From: Effrenium voratum
Lineage: Eukaryota > Sar > Dinophyceae > Suessiales > Symbiodiniaceae
NCBI GenBank assembly: GCA_963377175.1
Contig: CAUJNA010003812.1
Coordinates: forward strand, 248,001 to 312,000
Direction: 5' to 3'
Length of the DNA: 64,000 bases
The notes beneath the pieces were generated by a model that worked only from the letters and a program-made list of their open reading frames with translations, was not told the origin of the DNA and made no database searches. The position numbers and the translations under genes were made by a program. Shown one piece after another: positions 11,633 through 22,687 of this stretch. Positions within the stretch are counted from its first letter, which is position 1; every line of letters begins with the position of its first letter.

Positions 11633-11822
11633 CCACCAATTCAGGGGATTCTGAAATCAACCTGCCAAGAAGTTCCTCGACGTTTCCTCGTCGAACGTGG
11701 GGTTGTCGAGAAACAATGTCGGCAATATGGTTGCGCCCTTCCTCTAAAGCGGGTGTCCATATTTTTGACTGCCCTCCAACCTGCTCAGCGGCATTCCCCG
11801 AGCTGAACCATCCAACTGGTTT
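11633..11822 (-). CDS. Exon-like minus-strand frame (KPVGWFS)
   Basis: Reading the minus strand from an AG at 11823-11824, the frame opens KPVGWFS and continues through an acidic, helix-rich stretch (for example ALEEGRNHIADIV and NVEELLGRLISESPE) for about 60 codons, followed by a possible GT donor near 11635. Residues and codons look protein-like. The first 20 bases match, at 19 positions, the place in every array spacer where a minus-strand frame also reads KPVGWFS or a shifted form of it. That makes shared ancestry (exon family or repeat) likely. It lies directly next to the introner-like copy at 11828. Product unknown; a non-coding dispersed repeat is the main alternative. Confidence 0.25.
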
Positions 11823-11827
11823 CTATG

Positions 11828-11925
11828 CTAGGTCCCCCAGTAGTGCCCTTTCTCACCCTTTTTTGGGGGTCTAAAATAGACTACAGGAAAAAAATGGTCT
11901 AACCTCTCAAATCTGGAGGACCTAG
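11828..11925 (+). mobile_element. Introner-like TIR element, copy G
   Basis: 98 bp from CTAGGTCCCCCAGTAG to CTGGAGGACCTAG. It is one of the shortest copies because the GGGTTCCCC segment is largely missing. CTAAC and CTCTC are retained near the right end. Confidence 0.8.
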
Positions 11926-14314
11926 CAAGGGTACCAACAACTAAGACGAGGCGCCCATTTCGGTGGATGAGCGGCGCCCGCGCTAGGTGGACCGAGAGGC
12001 GTGCAAGGCAAGCATCGGTCGACCGATGTGGTCGCTGCCTTTTTGCACGGCACGTGTTTTTTGTAAAGGAAGCGGGGTGGGACTTCCTTTGTCACTCCCT
12101 GAGTTCATGAAATTTAGAGCCACTTTTTTGGGAACACAGTTTAGTGGCAAAGAAGTTTGGAGCTTGTTTGGTCAGTCCACTTAGGATGTCAGCTGTAAGA
12201 TTCCAAGCAAAGGAAAGTGTCGGTTCTGTTTTTTTCCATTGCCACTGGGGCGAAACCATCGTGTAAATTCAGGGATGATAGAGATAAGAATACTTGGTTA
12301 CCTACTACAGGTGTGGAATTCTGGCAACGTTATCGAAGACATGGTTGGCCTTGACTACAATGAACAAAGAGAAGGATCAATGGTAAAGATCGCCCGCAGT
12401 CAGGCTGGTTGCTGGGACCAATTGTTTGGACTGGGGATGTGGCTCAATTCCCTCTTCAAAGCTCGTGTCCCGCATCATTTCTGGAGAGGCCGAGGCATGT
12501 GAGTTTTCGTTTGGAGTAATATGTCAATGGGAAATATTGGGACGCTGAAAGCGACTTGAGTTTTGCCTGGCACTGGACAATTCAGCGTCAGAAAAGACGC
12601 CTTGGTGTTCTGCGGCAGCAAGCTGCCCAACTCTAAGCGATGAAGCTTGTTCGTAAAACTGCGGCTGGCCCGTTTTAGCGGGAGCTTGCTTCATTTCTTT
12701 AAAAGGGGCGGGGGCATCACACTGTTAGCAAAACATCCGACATGATGAGCGTCACTCAGCCGAGATGAACTGGGCTACGCTTTGCATTTCACCTCACTGA
12801 AAGCCCATGTAAGTTGTAAGCGACACATTGCTTGATCAACGTGTCCAGCGTGCATTGCAGTTTGTGGCAAAGGGACCAGGTTCTCAACGGATTCCTCCAG
12901 CTTTGTTGCCCTTGGTTTTCCCAGCTTGAAAAGGTCAACCGGTATTTTCAGATTGACGTCGCAGCAAAATACTAACATATGGCCTTGAATTTGCGTGGGG
13001 AACTTCTGAAAAGCGGTTGGGGGACAGGAATCCAAACCTAAATGATGTCCACCAATGCCCCCCCAATGAAGAATCATACCCATTTGCATCTGTCTATATA
13101 TATATACATAGAGTGCCCGTTGGTTGTTGGCTTTAAAGAGAAAACCAATGGAAAGCCCTCCCCCGCTTGGGGCCACTTGGGGTCCAAGATCCAGCCGGCG
13201 AGGCCTGGTCCAAAGCTGAGAAGCTCCACAAAGAAGCGAGGCGAGGGACCGCGAGCGATCTGAGTGGCTGAGAGTCGGTGCCCCCATGTTGTCGCTTGTT
13301 CCTTGGTTACCCAAAAGGGGATGGGGGGGGGACCTTCTTTTGGCGTTCCTTTGTTGGACCCCACAACAAAAATGGTTGGGGCGGGGACCAAACATTGTTT
13401 TTGTTTGGTTCCCCCCCCCAAAGAAAGGGAACCACCTGTTATTTTTGGGGTGTTCCTGTGTTGGTACCCAACAACCAAGTGGACACGGAGTTCCTGTGTC
13501 GTGTACCCCAATAAAATCGGGGGGACGCCATTTTTTTGGCGTTCCTTTGTTCGTAGCCAAGAAAAATCGGGGGTGAGAAAGGGAACCATAGGGAACCAAG
13601 TCTATGGATCGGAACATTCCGCGGGGAGATTCCGAGCCACTTGCCCATCATATCAAGAGAGGCGTTTCATTGCCTTGTCTTTCATCTGCCGGAGATGTTG
13701 GGGCCTCTCTTGGCCAATCTTAGCAGTTCCCCAGCGAGCTCGAGTTTTGCCAAGCGGTGTGAAGTCCGTGAGTCTTCAGGAGTTCACGGGTTTGCACTGA
13801 TCACGGTTGGTGAATTGTGGCATTCCAAGGATGTTTGTATGAACTTGTGTCCTTGTTGGCCACTTTGTGTGGATACATTGAGCCTGTGCAATCGCCACCG
13901 GCACCGTCAATTCCTTCAGGGACAAGCGAGAACAGCAGGAGGCGCGGTCTTGAGCGCCGGTTTTCGAGGTATGTCTCAACACACACACACACACACACAC
14001 ACGCATGTTTGAGTCGTTCCCTTTGAAGTGGGCCTTGGATAGAAAACAAATGTCCAATCCGATTCTCGGTTTCCACTTTCCGGCTGAGAAGAAACTCTGT
14101 GGCCAAAGCGAGGAGTGGCAACCACATTCCTTGACTTGGATTCCGATGGGGAAAACTCTGGTTGCTCCCCCCCCCCCCCCTTGCGCGGCGATTGGGCCAG
14201 AGTATGTTGCAGAAGACTTGATTCAAGGTAAGACATATGGGGGCTTATTAATATTCCTGGGCCCCAGATGACCATGGGTAGCTGTTCCTGTTTAGGGGGA
14301 AAGTCATTTGTTTT
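11926..14314. other. Gene-poor stretch with repeats
   Basis: This contains a TTTTAGTGGCAAA-family repeat (12131-12186), a degenerate tandem repeat (13330-13590) and an (AC)n run (13980-14003). A + strand frame at about 13645-13768 (REAFHCLVFHLPEML..) followed by GTCCGTGAG, and a short frame ending in a GGTAAG donor at 14227, could be exons of a gene ending near 14915. Confidence 0.3.
13330..13590. repeat. Degenerate tandem repeat, about 90-105 bp
   Basis: The string TTTTGGCGTTCCTTTGTTGG and variants start near 13336, 13443 and 13530. Each is followed by an ACCCCA/ACCCAA block and a GGGG run. The 280-codon minus-strand open frame across this region is explained by the repeat rather than by a gene. 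Confidence 0.65.
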
Positions 14315-14450
14315 GTAGGTCCCCCAGTTTTGCCCTTTTACCATTTCTTTTTTGGGGGGAGGGTTCCCCCTAGTAAAATAGACTACCGAGAAAGAAAGAA
14401 GAAAAAAAAAGGGTAGCCGTCTTCTAAGTCCTCTCTACTGGAGGACCGAG
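14315..14450 (+). mobile_element. Introner-like TIR element, copy H
   Basis: About 136 bp, GTAGGTCCCCCAG to CTGGAGGACCGAG. The A-rich part is expanded by GAAAGAAAGAAG. The branch-like motif reads CTAAG. It lies between two + strand exon-like stretches. Confidence 0.75.
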
Positions 14451-14462
14451 TTTTAAGTGGTT

Positions 14463-14915
14463 TCCGCTTTTCCATGGCAAGTGAAGGGCCTTGGGGAGGC
14501 CAACGGCCTTGGCCTCCCACTTCTGGTTCCATTTGTCGATCGTTTGAGAGGGGATGAGGGTGCCACTGCACGGAGAAAGACAGCCACACTCACATCACTG
14601 TTGGCCCATTCCTCACTCCGTTCATTGGACTCTTGGCGAAAGTCCGCAGGTTGGCAACGGTGTGAGGCAACTGTGAAACCAAGAGATCCACAGGATGCTC
14701 ACTGATACCCCTTTCGCCGGGTAAAAACCATGTGGTTTTCTGAAGCCCTATTGTTTTTTACTGGTGGCTTGAACCTGTGGGCTTTGAACTCTTGGCGCCG
14801 ATTCTCCGGAGAATGCGCCGATTCTTTTCGTGCGACGCCTGGATCGATCCGTCAGGAGATTCAGAAGTACCGAAACGTGGTGGAGGCCGCCCTGGCTGCA
14901 CTCACCGGAGATTAG
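14463..14915 (+). CDS. Possible 3' exons of an unidentified + strand gene
   Basis: Two + strand frames lie just downstream of the introner-like copy at 14315. The first, up to about 14700, reads a basic, Ser-rich sequence including ATARRKTATLTSLLAHSSL. The second, about 14769-14915, reads SWRRFSGECADSF.. and IQKYRNVVEAALAALTGD, then TAG. The second is the more convincing, with its amphipathic C-terminal helix and a stop 282 bp before the start of the Cys-rich gene 1. A different frame across 14741-14915 is also open, so the splice pattern is unresolved. Product unknown. Confidence 0.28.
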
Positions 14916-15159
14916 CTCAAAATGGGCGCCGCGTTCTCAAGGTTGGACCCCATCCTTCGGTGCCACTTGAAAACCGGAAGAAGAAAAAAGCACCCCCCCC
15001 CCCCCGCAAAAAAGAAGAAGAAAAACACGGGGGGAAGACGCCCAAATCTCGGAATCCAAATGTCCCGCCTTGGGAGGGAAGCCAACCAGATGCTCGTGAT
15101 GACCTCACTGTGTTCTCAAGGAAGACATGATCTTGCAGACACAGGGCACATCGTCCGGC

Positions 15160-15179
15160 AGCCATTTAAGGATTGCAAG
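15160..15179 (+). other. Possible relict spliced leader upstream of gene 1
   Basis: AGCCATTT followed by AAGGATTGCAAG, preceded by CCGGC, lies 38 bp before the ATG of gene 1. The dinoflagellate spliced leader ends AGCCATTTTGGCTCAAG. The match is partial (AGCCATTT, then gapped GG..CAAG). The array genes carry a better version at the equivalent place (see 37287-37302). Confidence 0.3.
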
Positions 15180-15197
15180 GCGCCACTCAAGCTCGCA

Positions 15198-18040
15198 ATG
15201 GCCAAGATGCTGGTCGTGATTGCTTCGCTGGCAGTGCTTGCTGTGGGCAAATCCAATGAGGAGACAAGCAGTGCGGCTTGCTCGTCCAACAGGCCCGAGA
15301 TGAAGAGCTGCGGGGCGGAGTGCTTCAGCCACAGCGACGTGGCATCTTGCTCAGCTCACTGCCTGGAGCAGAAGGGTGAAAGCTCCGTTTGTGCGCAGTG
15401 CTATGGTCCCAAGATCCAGTGCTCCATCGAGAAGTGCGTGGACAAGTGCAACGACGAGTTCGACTTTAACGGGGACTGCCAGGCATGCATGATGCAGACG
15501 TGCAACTTTGCTACCTCTTGCACCCCCGACAAGTCCGCGCCGGCACCAGTGGATGCTTCCTTGCTCAAGGAGCTTGTCACCCTCGCCAAGACAAAGGACC
15601 CTGTTGCGGAGCCTGCGGCGGTTTGCGTGTCCAACAGGCCCGAGATGAAGAGCTGCGGGGCGGAGTGCTTCAGCCACAGCGACGTGGCATCTTGCTCAGC
15701 CGACTGCCTGGAGCAGAAGGGTGAAAGCTCCGTTTGTGCGCAGTGCTATGGTCCCAAGATCCAGTGCTCCATCGAGAAGTGCGTGGACAAGTGCAACGAC
15801 GAGTTCGACTTTAACGGGGACTGCCAGGCATGCATGATGCAGACGTGCAACTTTGCTACCTCTTGCACCCCCGACAAGTCCGCGCCGGCACCAGTGGATG
15901 CTTCCTTGCTCAAGGAGCTTGTCACCCTCGCCAAGACAAAGGACCCTGTTGCGGAGCCTGCGGCGGTTTGCGTGTCCAACAGGCCCGAGATGAAGAGCTG
16001 CGGGGCGGAGTGCTTCAGCCACAGCGACGTGGCATCTTGCTCAGCCGACTGCCTGGAGCAGAAGGGTGAAAGCTCCGTTTGTGCGCAGTGCTATGGTCCC
16101 AAGATCCAGTGCTCCATCGAGAAGTGCGTGGAGAAGTGCAACGACGAGTTCGACTTTAACGGGGACTGCCAGGCATGCATGATGCAGACGTGCAACTTTG
16201 CTACCTCTTGCACCCCCGACAAGTCCGCGCCGGCACCAGTGGATGCTTCCTTGCTCAAGGAGCTCGTCACCCTCGCCAAGACAAAGGACCCTGTTGCGGA
16301 GCCTGCGGCGATTTGCGTGTCCAACAGGCCCGAGATGAAGAGCTGCGGGGCGGAGTGCTTCAGCCACAGCGACGTGGCATCTTGCTCAGCCGACTGCCTG
16401 GAGCAGAAGGGTGAAAGCTCCGTTTGTGCGCAGTGCTATGGTCCCAAGATCCAGTGCTCCATCGAGAAGTGCGTGGACAAGTGCAACGACGAGTTCGACT
16501 ATAACGGGGGCTGCCAGGCATGCATGATGCAGACGTGCAACTTTGCTACCTCTTGCACCCCGACAAGTCCGCGCCGGCACCAGTGGATGCTTCCTTGCTC
16601 AAGGAGCTCGTCACCCTCGCCAAGACAAAGGACCCTGTTGCGGAGCCTGCGGCGGTTTGCGTGTCCAACAGGCCCGAGATGAAGAGCTGCGGGGCGGAGT
16701 GCTTCAGCCACAGCGACGTGGCATCTTGCTCAGCCGACTGCCTGGAGCAGAAGGGTGAAAGCTCCGTTTGTGCGCAGTGCTATGGTCCCAAGATCCAGTG
16801 CTCCATCGAGAAGTGCGTGGACAAGTGCAACGACGAGTTCGACTTTAACGGGGACTGCCAGGCATGCATGATGCAGACGTGCAACTTTGCTACCTCTTGC
16901 ACCCCCGACAAGTCCGCGCCGGCACCAGTGGATGCTTCCTTGCTCAAGAAGCTCGTCACCCTCGCCAAGACAAAGGACCCTGTTGCGGAGCCTGCGGCGG
17001 TTTGCGTGTCCAACAGGCCCGAGATGAAGAGCTGCGGGGCGGAGTGCTTCAGCCACAGCGACGTGGCATCTTGCTCAGCCGACTGCCTGGAGCAGAAGGG
17101 TGAAAGCTCCGTTTGTGCGCAGTGCTATGGTCCCAAGATCCAGTGCTCCATCGAGAAGTGCGTGGACAAGTGCAACGACGAGTTCGACTTTAACGGGGAC
17201 TGCCAGGCATGCATGATGCAGACGTGCAACTTTGCTACCTCTTGCACCCCCGACAAGTCCGCGCCGGCACCAGTGGATGCTTCCTTGCTCAAGGAGCTCG
17301 TCACCCTCGCCAAGACAAAGGACCCTGTTGCGGAGCCTGCGGCGGTTTGCGTGTCCAACAGGCCCGAGATGAAGAGCTGCGGGGCGGAGTGCTTCAGCCA
17401 CAGCGACGTGGCATCTTGCTCAGCCGACTGCCTGGAGCAGAAGGGTGAAAGCTCCGTTTGTGCGCAGTGCTATGGTCCCAAGATCCAGTGCTCCATCGAG
17501 AAGTGCGTGGACAAGTGCAACGACGAGTTCGACTTTAACGGGGACTGCCAGGCATGCATGATGCAGACGTGCAACTTTGCTACCTCTTGCACCCCCGACA
17601 AGTCCGCGCCGGCACCAGTGGATGCTTCCTTGCTCAAGGAGCTCGTCACCCTCGCCAAGACAAAGGACCCTGTTGCGGAGCCTGCGGCGGTTTGCGTGTC
17701 CAACAGGCCCGAGATGAAGAGCTGCGGGGCGGAGTGCTTCAGCCACAGCGACGCGGCATCTTGCTCAGCCGACTGCCTGGAGCAGAAGGGTGAAAGCTCC
17801 GTTTGTGCGCAGTGCTATGGTCCCAAGATCCAGTGCTCCATCGAGAAGTGCGTGGAGAAGTGCAACGACGAGTTCGACTTCAACGGGGACTGCCAGGCAT
17901 GCATGATGCAGACGTGCAACTTTGCTACCTCTTGCACCCCCGACAAGTCCGCGCCGGCACCAGTGGATGTTTCCTTCGTCAAGGAGCTCGTCGCCCTCGC
18001 CAAGACAAAGCCCACTTCCTCCGACATGTTCTATCCATAG
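15198..18040 (+). CDS. Cys-rich modular secreted protein, gene 1 (8 modules, one frameshift)
   Basis: The ATG at 15198 is chosen because it starts a signal peptide (MAKMLVVIASLAVLAVGKS). The longer upstream frame from 14922 is low complexity. Eight modules follow at 345-bp spacing; the codon for Met in 'MKSC' falls at about 15300, 15645, 15990, 16335, 16679, 17024, 17369 and 17714. Each core has 14 Cys. The tail reads KELVALAKTKPTSSDMFYP, unlike the array genes. At 16558-16561 a run of five C is reduced to four, shifting the frame between modules 4 and 5. A sequencing or assembly slip in this homopolymer is as likely as a real mutation, since the downstream half is otherwise perfect. No intron is apparent. 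Likely exported; molecular function unknown. Confidence 0.85.
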
Positions 18041-18776
18041 GCGGATGCTTAAACCGACTTGCATTTATCTCGTTTGTCGGTCCTGGGTACAGGGCGCATC
18101 TTCTTTAGCGCCTTGCCTTTTTGAGACAAGCGTACTCTTGAGCAAGTCTAAAGCTTTTCCGTACAGAGTCCAGGAATCCATCAAAGTGGTCCCGGCATTC
18201 CGTGGCTTGAAAATTGCACAGCTTCCTGGAAACGACAGGTGCCGTGGGGGGGTTCCAAGGATTCCAATCTGCAGGCCCGTTCCATCATCCCATCGGGCGA
18301 CTCTTTGAGTTGCGGCGCCACAAGGCCAGTCGTTTCCCTCGGAGTGGCTCATGATCCTGCTCTGAGCCCCCAACTTTTGCGGGCGCGTCGAAGCACGTCG
18401 AAGCACGTCGAAGCACATTTGTTCGCCCGATTCGCCAAAGGTAGAAATCCTTGGCCAATTCGAAGAGTTTAGGAGCCGCGTGCATGAAACTTATTAGCGG
18501 CTTGAAAAACTGAGCGGGTGAAGATGAGGCCAGACGGTTTTCACTTTAAACATTCTGATGGCAAATCGAATTCCGACATGCATTTGGCAGACAAGCGCAA
18601 AGTGGTTATTCTTGGCAGAACAGGAACGTCAAAAACGCCGTTCAAAGGCAATCCTTACCTTGGTGCTGGAAGGGTCCGTGCCCGTTCTAGTGCTTGTACA
18701 ATAGGGATTGTGGAAAATGGATGCGCCAACTCTCCATTGTGAACAGCCCAGTGTCTATGCTGAAATGAATAGTTGT

Positions 18777-18848
18777 TATTTTCCCTGTTGGTTTTAAAGG
18801 GAGTCGAATCCACTACTGGAAGAATGTTCTCATTTTGTCCTGACGTAT
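18777..18848 (+). repeat. Dispersed repeat, TTTTCCCTGTTGGTTTTAAAG family
   Basis: The order is TTTTCCCTGTTGGTTTTAAAG, then 'ATC', then CACTACTGGAAGAATGTTC, then 'TTTGTCCTGACGTATTCGCAAA'. Relatives lie at 21129-21238, 24735-24845, 57121-57206, 57377-57450 and 59260-59345, all in this orientation, 70 to 110 bp long. Several begin with CCATTTGCTTAAGAAT and end with AACCAAATGGAAG. Confidence 0.65.
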
Positions 18849-19556
18849 TCGCAAAAAAATTGGCGGTTTTGCTTCGCATGTGACTTGACCTTTTCTCCAG
18901 GCGAAGCTGTCGAAGCTGTCGATCTCCGATAAGGCCAAGGACGTCTCCGAAAGATCCGCGAGCGGAGGGCATTTGGGTGAGTGCCGTGGGGTCTGGATGT
19001 GTTTTTTTGTTTTTTCCCGAGTTGGTACTCCTTCTTTTTGTTTGCTAAAGGGAAAGCAAACGGAAAACAAGCCATTTTGTTTGTGGGGTGTGTGTTTTTT
19101 TGGGAGTTGGCACTCCTTCTTTTTGTTTGTTAAAGGGAAAGCGAAAAGGAAAACCAGCCATTTGGGGGGGGGGGGGGGCGGGGACACACCGATTTATTGG
19201 CTTGGGCGAGGATGCAATTCACTCCAGAAGCACTCCTTAGGGAATTGAAATTGGTCGCATTGAAATTGATCACCCGATTGCACCCCCAAAAGAAATCAAG
19301 AAAGGACCTCCGGACAACTAGGGAAGGAGAACTGGAACAAAGCCCAGGCTTTGGTCCCTTAAGCATGTTTTTTTCTGCAGGTCATTCCAATTCTCATTCC
19401 CTACCTATCGCAATCGCAAGTCTTGGCAGTTGTTGGTTTTTTTTGTGTGTGTGTGTGTTTTTGGTGGTACCCCAAAATGTCGGTGGTTTCAACATCTGTT
19501 TTTAGGTGCTACCCCATGTTTGGTGCCCCCTGGTTGGCTGGTGCCCCGCTGTTTGT

Positions 19557-19664
19557 GGCGGGAGGGTTCCCCTACAATAGACTACAGAAGAAAAAATAAT
19601 AATAATAAAAAGGAAGAAGAATGGTACCAACCTATTCCAACCAACTTAAATCTGGAGGACCTCG
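19557..19664 (+). mobile_element. Introner-like TIR element, degraded copy
   Basis: It retains GGGAGGGTTCCCCTAC, AATAGACTACAG and CTGGAGGACCTCG. The left end is replaced by unrelated GT-rich sequence and an AATAATAAT expansion sits inside. Confidence 0.6.
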
Positions 19665-20167
19665 CCTTGTTTTGTTTTGGGCGGGGGAACCGGCTGCCCG
19701 GTCGCTCAGTCACTCCGCAGAGGACCTGCTGCGAGCCCTAGGCCCTGAGCAGGCGCTCAGCGCCGGGGGCCCCAAATCTTCCAAGTTCGGAGAATGGGCC
19801 CGTGCCCTTTCTAGTGTGTGGTTCGGGGTTCAAAAGATTCTAGTGGTTCGGATTCAAGAATTCTTTCTAATTTCGGAAAATGATGATGGAAACTCGGATT
19901 CCAACTTCTTATGCCATCTTTTTGAGAGTTAGATCACCTGCCAGCTTCTCATTTCAGCTTTTCAGACTTACTTCACCTGCCAACTTGGACTTAAACCCAG
20001 TAGACTGACTGTTTGACTTAAGGTAGACTTAAACCCGAAAGTTCTTTTGGGAAGGCCAGCACCCCTGTTTAAAACGATGTTGGGGCAAAAATGAACGCGG
20101 TTTTTAGCTGTTTTTTTTTGATTTAGCGGCATTGCCTTTTTTTATCCCACGAAGCAGGCCATGTTTG

Positions 20168-20225
20168 GCCATAGGTGTCCTGTTTGGGTGTGTTGGTTGA
20201 ATGACCAGGGACCGCATCTATCAAC
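20168..20225 (+). mobile_element. MITE remnant, CATAGGTGTCC family
   Basis: CATAGGTGTCCTGTTTGGGTG, then TTGGTTGAAT and ACCAGGGACCGCATCTAT, reproduce the order of the element at 54943-55051 with an internal deletion and without the right terminal repeat. Confidence 0.4.
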
Positions 20226-22463
20226 TTGGTGGTTTCCAGTCCGGTTCAACTGAGTCTTGTTTAGTTGTTTTGAGCTTGGTGTGGGTGGGTTCCCAGGGCA
20301 GCCGAGTCAAATGGTACCTTCCTCCCACGTTGCCATCTGAGGGAGGGTTGGAAGATCAGTTTCCTCCTTGAGGGACCGGGTCCCTCCGGTGCCATGGCAA
20401 CGTGGCCTTTGAGAGCCTTTGGCCCTGAAAAACCGGCCTTTTCTGGGTGTTCTCCTAGTTTGGGACAAGACTTTGGACCCCAAAAGTGAACTCTCTGCAC
20501 CCTGGGACCCTTGCAAGTTGCCCATACGTGCCATGGTCAAAAGACCTGCTTTCTTTTGCTTGGTAGGGGACGGTCGTTGACCCCCTCATTTTTTTCTTTG
20601 GCTCCTGGGAGCCCCCAGATTCGGAGTGTTGGCACAGAGATTGTCACGCCGGGGACCCCCAAAAAATTGTGTTTGTCTTCATTTCCCTTTTAACCCACCG
20701 GGTGGCTCAAAAGGACACGCATGGCTTGCTCGGCGTTTGCGTTTTGATTGGCTAGGTTTCCCCAAAGCCCTGCATGGCCACATGGGTGTGTGTGTGTGTG
20801 TTTAGGGTAGCCGCTCCCCCAACATGGTTAGCCAACCCCAAAAAACCGATACAGGAGGGCCTTTTTGCCACCTTTGGTGGAAAATTGATGGACCCCCTTG
20901 TAGTGAAGGATTCCCTGTTGAGGGGGTCGCCAATTTTCTCACAACAGGTGGCAAAAAAAAGGACCCCAACCAAAAAAAAAGATACCCGTAGAAAAGGGTA
21001 ACACACCCGTAGAGAAACCTCCAGCCTTCAGATGAAGATGTCTCAGGTCCTGGATCGCTGTGACGGCCCGGGCGCGGGGGCCCCGGCCAAAGAGGCAGCA
21101 CTTTTCGGCATGGCTCTGAGAGTGACCTCCATTTGCTTAAGAATAGTTTTTTGAAACCTGGTTGGTTTCAACAGGAATTCATCACTACTCGAAATACTTC
21201 TGTTCCTTTTTTCCTGGGGCCTGAACCAAATGGAAGGTGAAGACTCACTTCCGATCGAGGTTCGTTCCGGACTTTCGGCATTTTGCGTGTTTGGACCATG
21301 TTAGCGGTAAACAGAAAGTGTCCTCTCGTTGGTTCTGACCCTTTTCCGCGGAAGTGGGTTGGGCATGCCTGCCTACCGAATTGTACGTTGTGTTTCCTTT
21401 GAGTTGATCCTGCTTGTACAATGTTGGGAGCCAGCACAATGCGTGCTTTGCGTCAAAGCTGTACAACTCATGTTTGCTGCTTTGTAAACAGTACCAAGTA
21501 ATAGATATTCATTGGTTTGTGATTCGGCTTTTGTGGTGCCTAAAAGTTCCACTTTTGACACAGTTGACGATGTGGAAATTGATCGATTGAGAAGCAGGCG
21601 GTTGAAAGTGGCTCGGCTCTTCTTGAATGTGCTTCATGTTGCCACCATGTTCTTGTGTTGTGTTTCTATTATTTCGACGAAGCGGGGTGATGAGTCTTCC
21701 AGGATCTTGCTTTCGATCTACCCAGGCAGCGGATTCCGGCAGATTCCCCGGGTTGTTCATGCAGATCCATCGCTTCACCCGAACGGGTGCCAACTAGACC
21801 TGTCCTTTGCCCACTTCAACCAGACAACTTAGTAGAATTGCTCGCAACGACCTAAGAAGTAACGCTGGGGCCTCTAGCTGGGCCCCGAACAATATTGTTT
21901 AGGATTGCTCTCAACATTGTTCTCTAAGAACTTTCATTTTGACCTTGCGCGGGTTGCCTGAGAGGAACCATGACCACAGCCATTTTGACCACACACGGGA
22001 CCACGACAACAAGGAACAGCAACATCCCTATGCGAGACACTTGCTCGCGCAACTTGCCATGGAAAAAATGGGCACTTCTTGTTGGCCAGGTTTCGCTTGT
22101 GAGCAGCTCTCACAACCTCAATCGACCAAAGTGCGGTTCTACCCGAAGGTCAGTGAATGCCTGCGAGCCTGGTTCGGATTTGGATTTGAGGGTAAAATGA
22201 AAAACCACCCTCGTAGCGCCTCTGGCTCACACCCGGAGGTCCTGGACTTCAGTCGCTTGTTAAGACCATTTTCCGAGCAAACAGTTTGGACTTGTTTTGG
22301 GCCATCCACTCAAGAAGTGCGCCAAACCGCCGATTCGGCTAGACCACCAAAGAAGGGAAGCTGATAAGGCCTTCTTAGTGGGAGACAGTCAAAGTGTGAA
22401 TGGAACTCCGCCAGCCCGTTCTCCGGACGTCGCATGGCTTAATCTGGCAACGGGGTAACTTAC

Positions 22464-22584
22464 CCAACCAGGTGGATTCCCTCGTTTTTCCAAGTCAAAA
22501 GCACGGCGTAGATCTTGTGCGTGGCCCAAAGTTACAAGCAAGGTGCAAGTAGGGCAACTTTCCGCAATTTGCGGGTTGGTGATT
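22464..22584 (-). CDS. Exon-like minus-strand frame ending in GTAAGT
   Basis: On the minus strand, sequence directly after the element at 22585-22687 (ending GAATTAG) is open for 40 codons, including GHAQDLRRAFDLEKRG. It stops being needed at a perfect GTAAGT donor (22463-22458). Treating the 99 bp 22585-22683 as an intron keeps the upstream frame (..EPTIANPR) in register. Further upstream on the same strand, 22774-22865 also reads protein-like residues (LLEEMRNRLRDHEAADVGD) in a different frame. Product unknown and strand uncertain. Confidence 0.22.
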
Positions 22585-22687
22585 CTAATTCCCCCAGTAG
22601 TACCCTTTTTCGAGGGTTCCCCTTCTAAAATAGACAACAGAAAAAAATCGGGTACCCTTATTGTAACCTCTCTATTGGAGGACCTAG
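22585..22687 (+). mobile_element. Introner-like TIR element, copy J
   Basis: About 103 bp, CTAATTCCCCCAGTAG to TTGGAGGACCTAG. The left GT has decayed to AT, while on the opposite strand AG|GT and TAG are both intact. The branch region reads GTAACCTCTC. Confidence 0.75.

Larger units (their letters stand above)
18041..22584. other. Gene-poor region downstream of gene 1
   Basis: The first 140 bp keep faint similarity to the array 3' regions (the stop followed by GGCGGAT, and CCGTACAG..GTCCAGG). GTCGAAGCAC is repeated three times at about 18386-18415. Dispersed repeats lie at 18777-18848, 21129-21238, 21293-21358 and 22263-22321. Poly-G (19164-19177) and GT runs occur. Open frames of about 100-140 codons lack motifs and I do not call a gene. 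Confidence 0.35.

Noticed and set aside
12775..13617. 280-codon minus-strand open frame
   Set aside because: It crosses a degenerate tandem repeat and low-complexity G runs; the peptide is repetitive without a domain.
14840..14910. Histone H3-like resemblance (TPGSIRQEIQKYRN)
   Set aside because: Short, needs gaps, and the residues that follow do not match the H3 fold sequence.
14922..15197. N-terminal extension of gene 1 to the ATG at 14922
   Set aside because: The extension is low-complexity (poly-Pro, poly-Lys) and would bury the signal peptide that all paralogs start with.
15198..18040. CRISPR-like regular repeats
   Set aside because: The regular 345-bp spacing is a coding module array; there are no short repeats with unique spacers.
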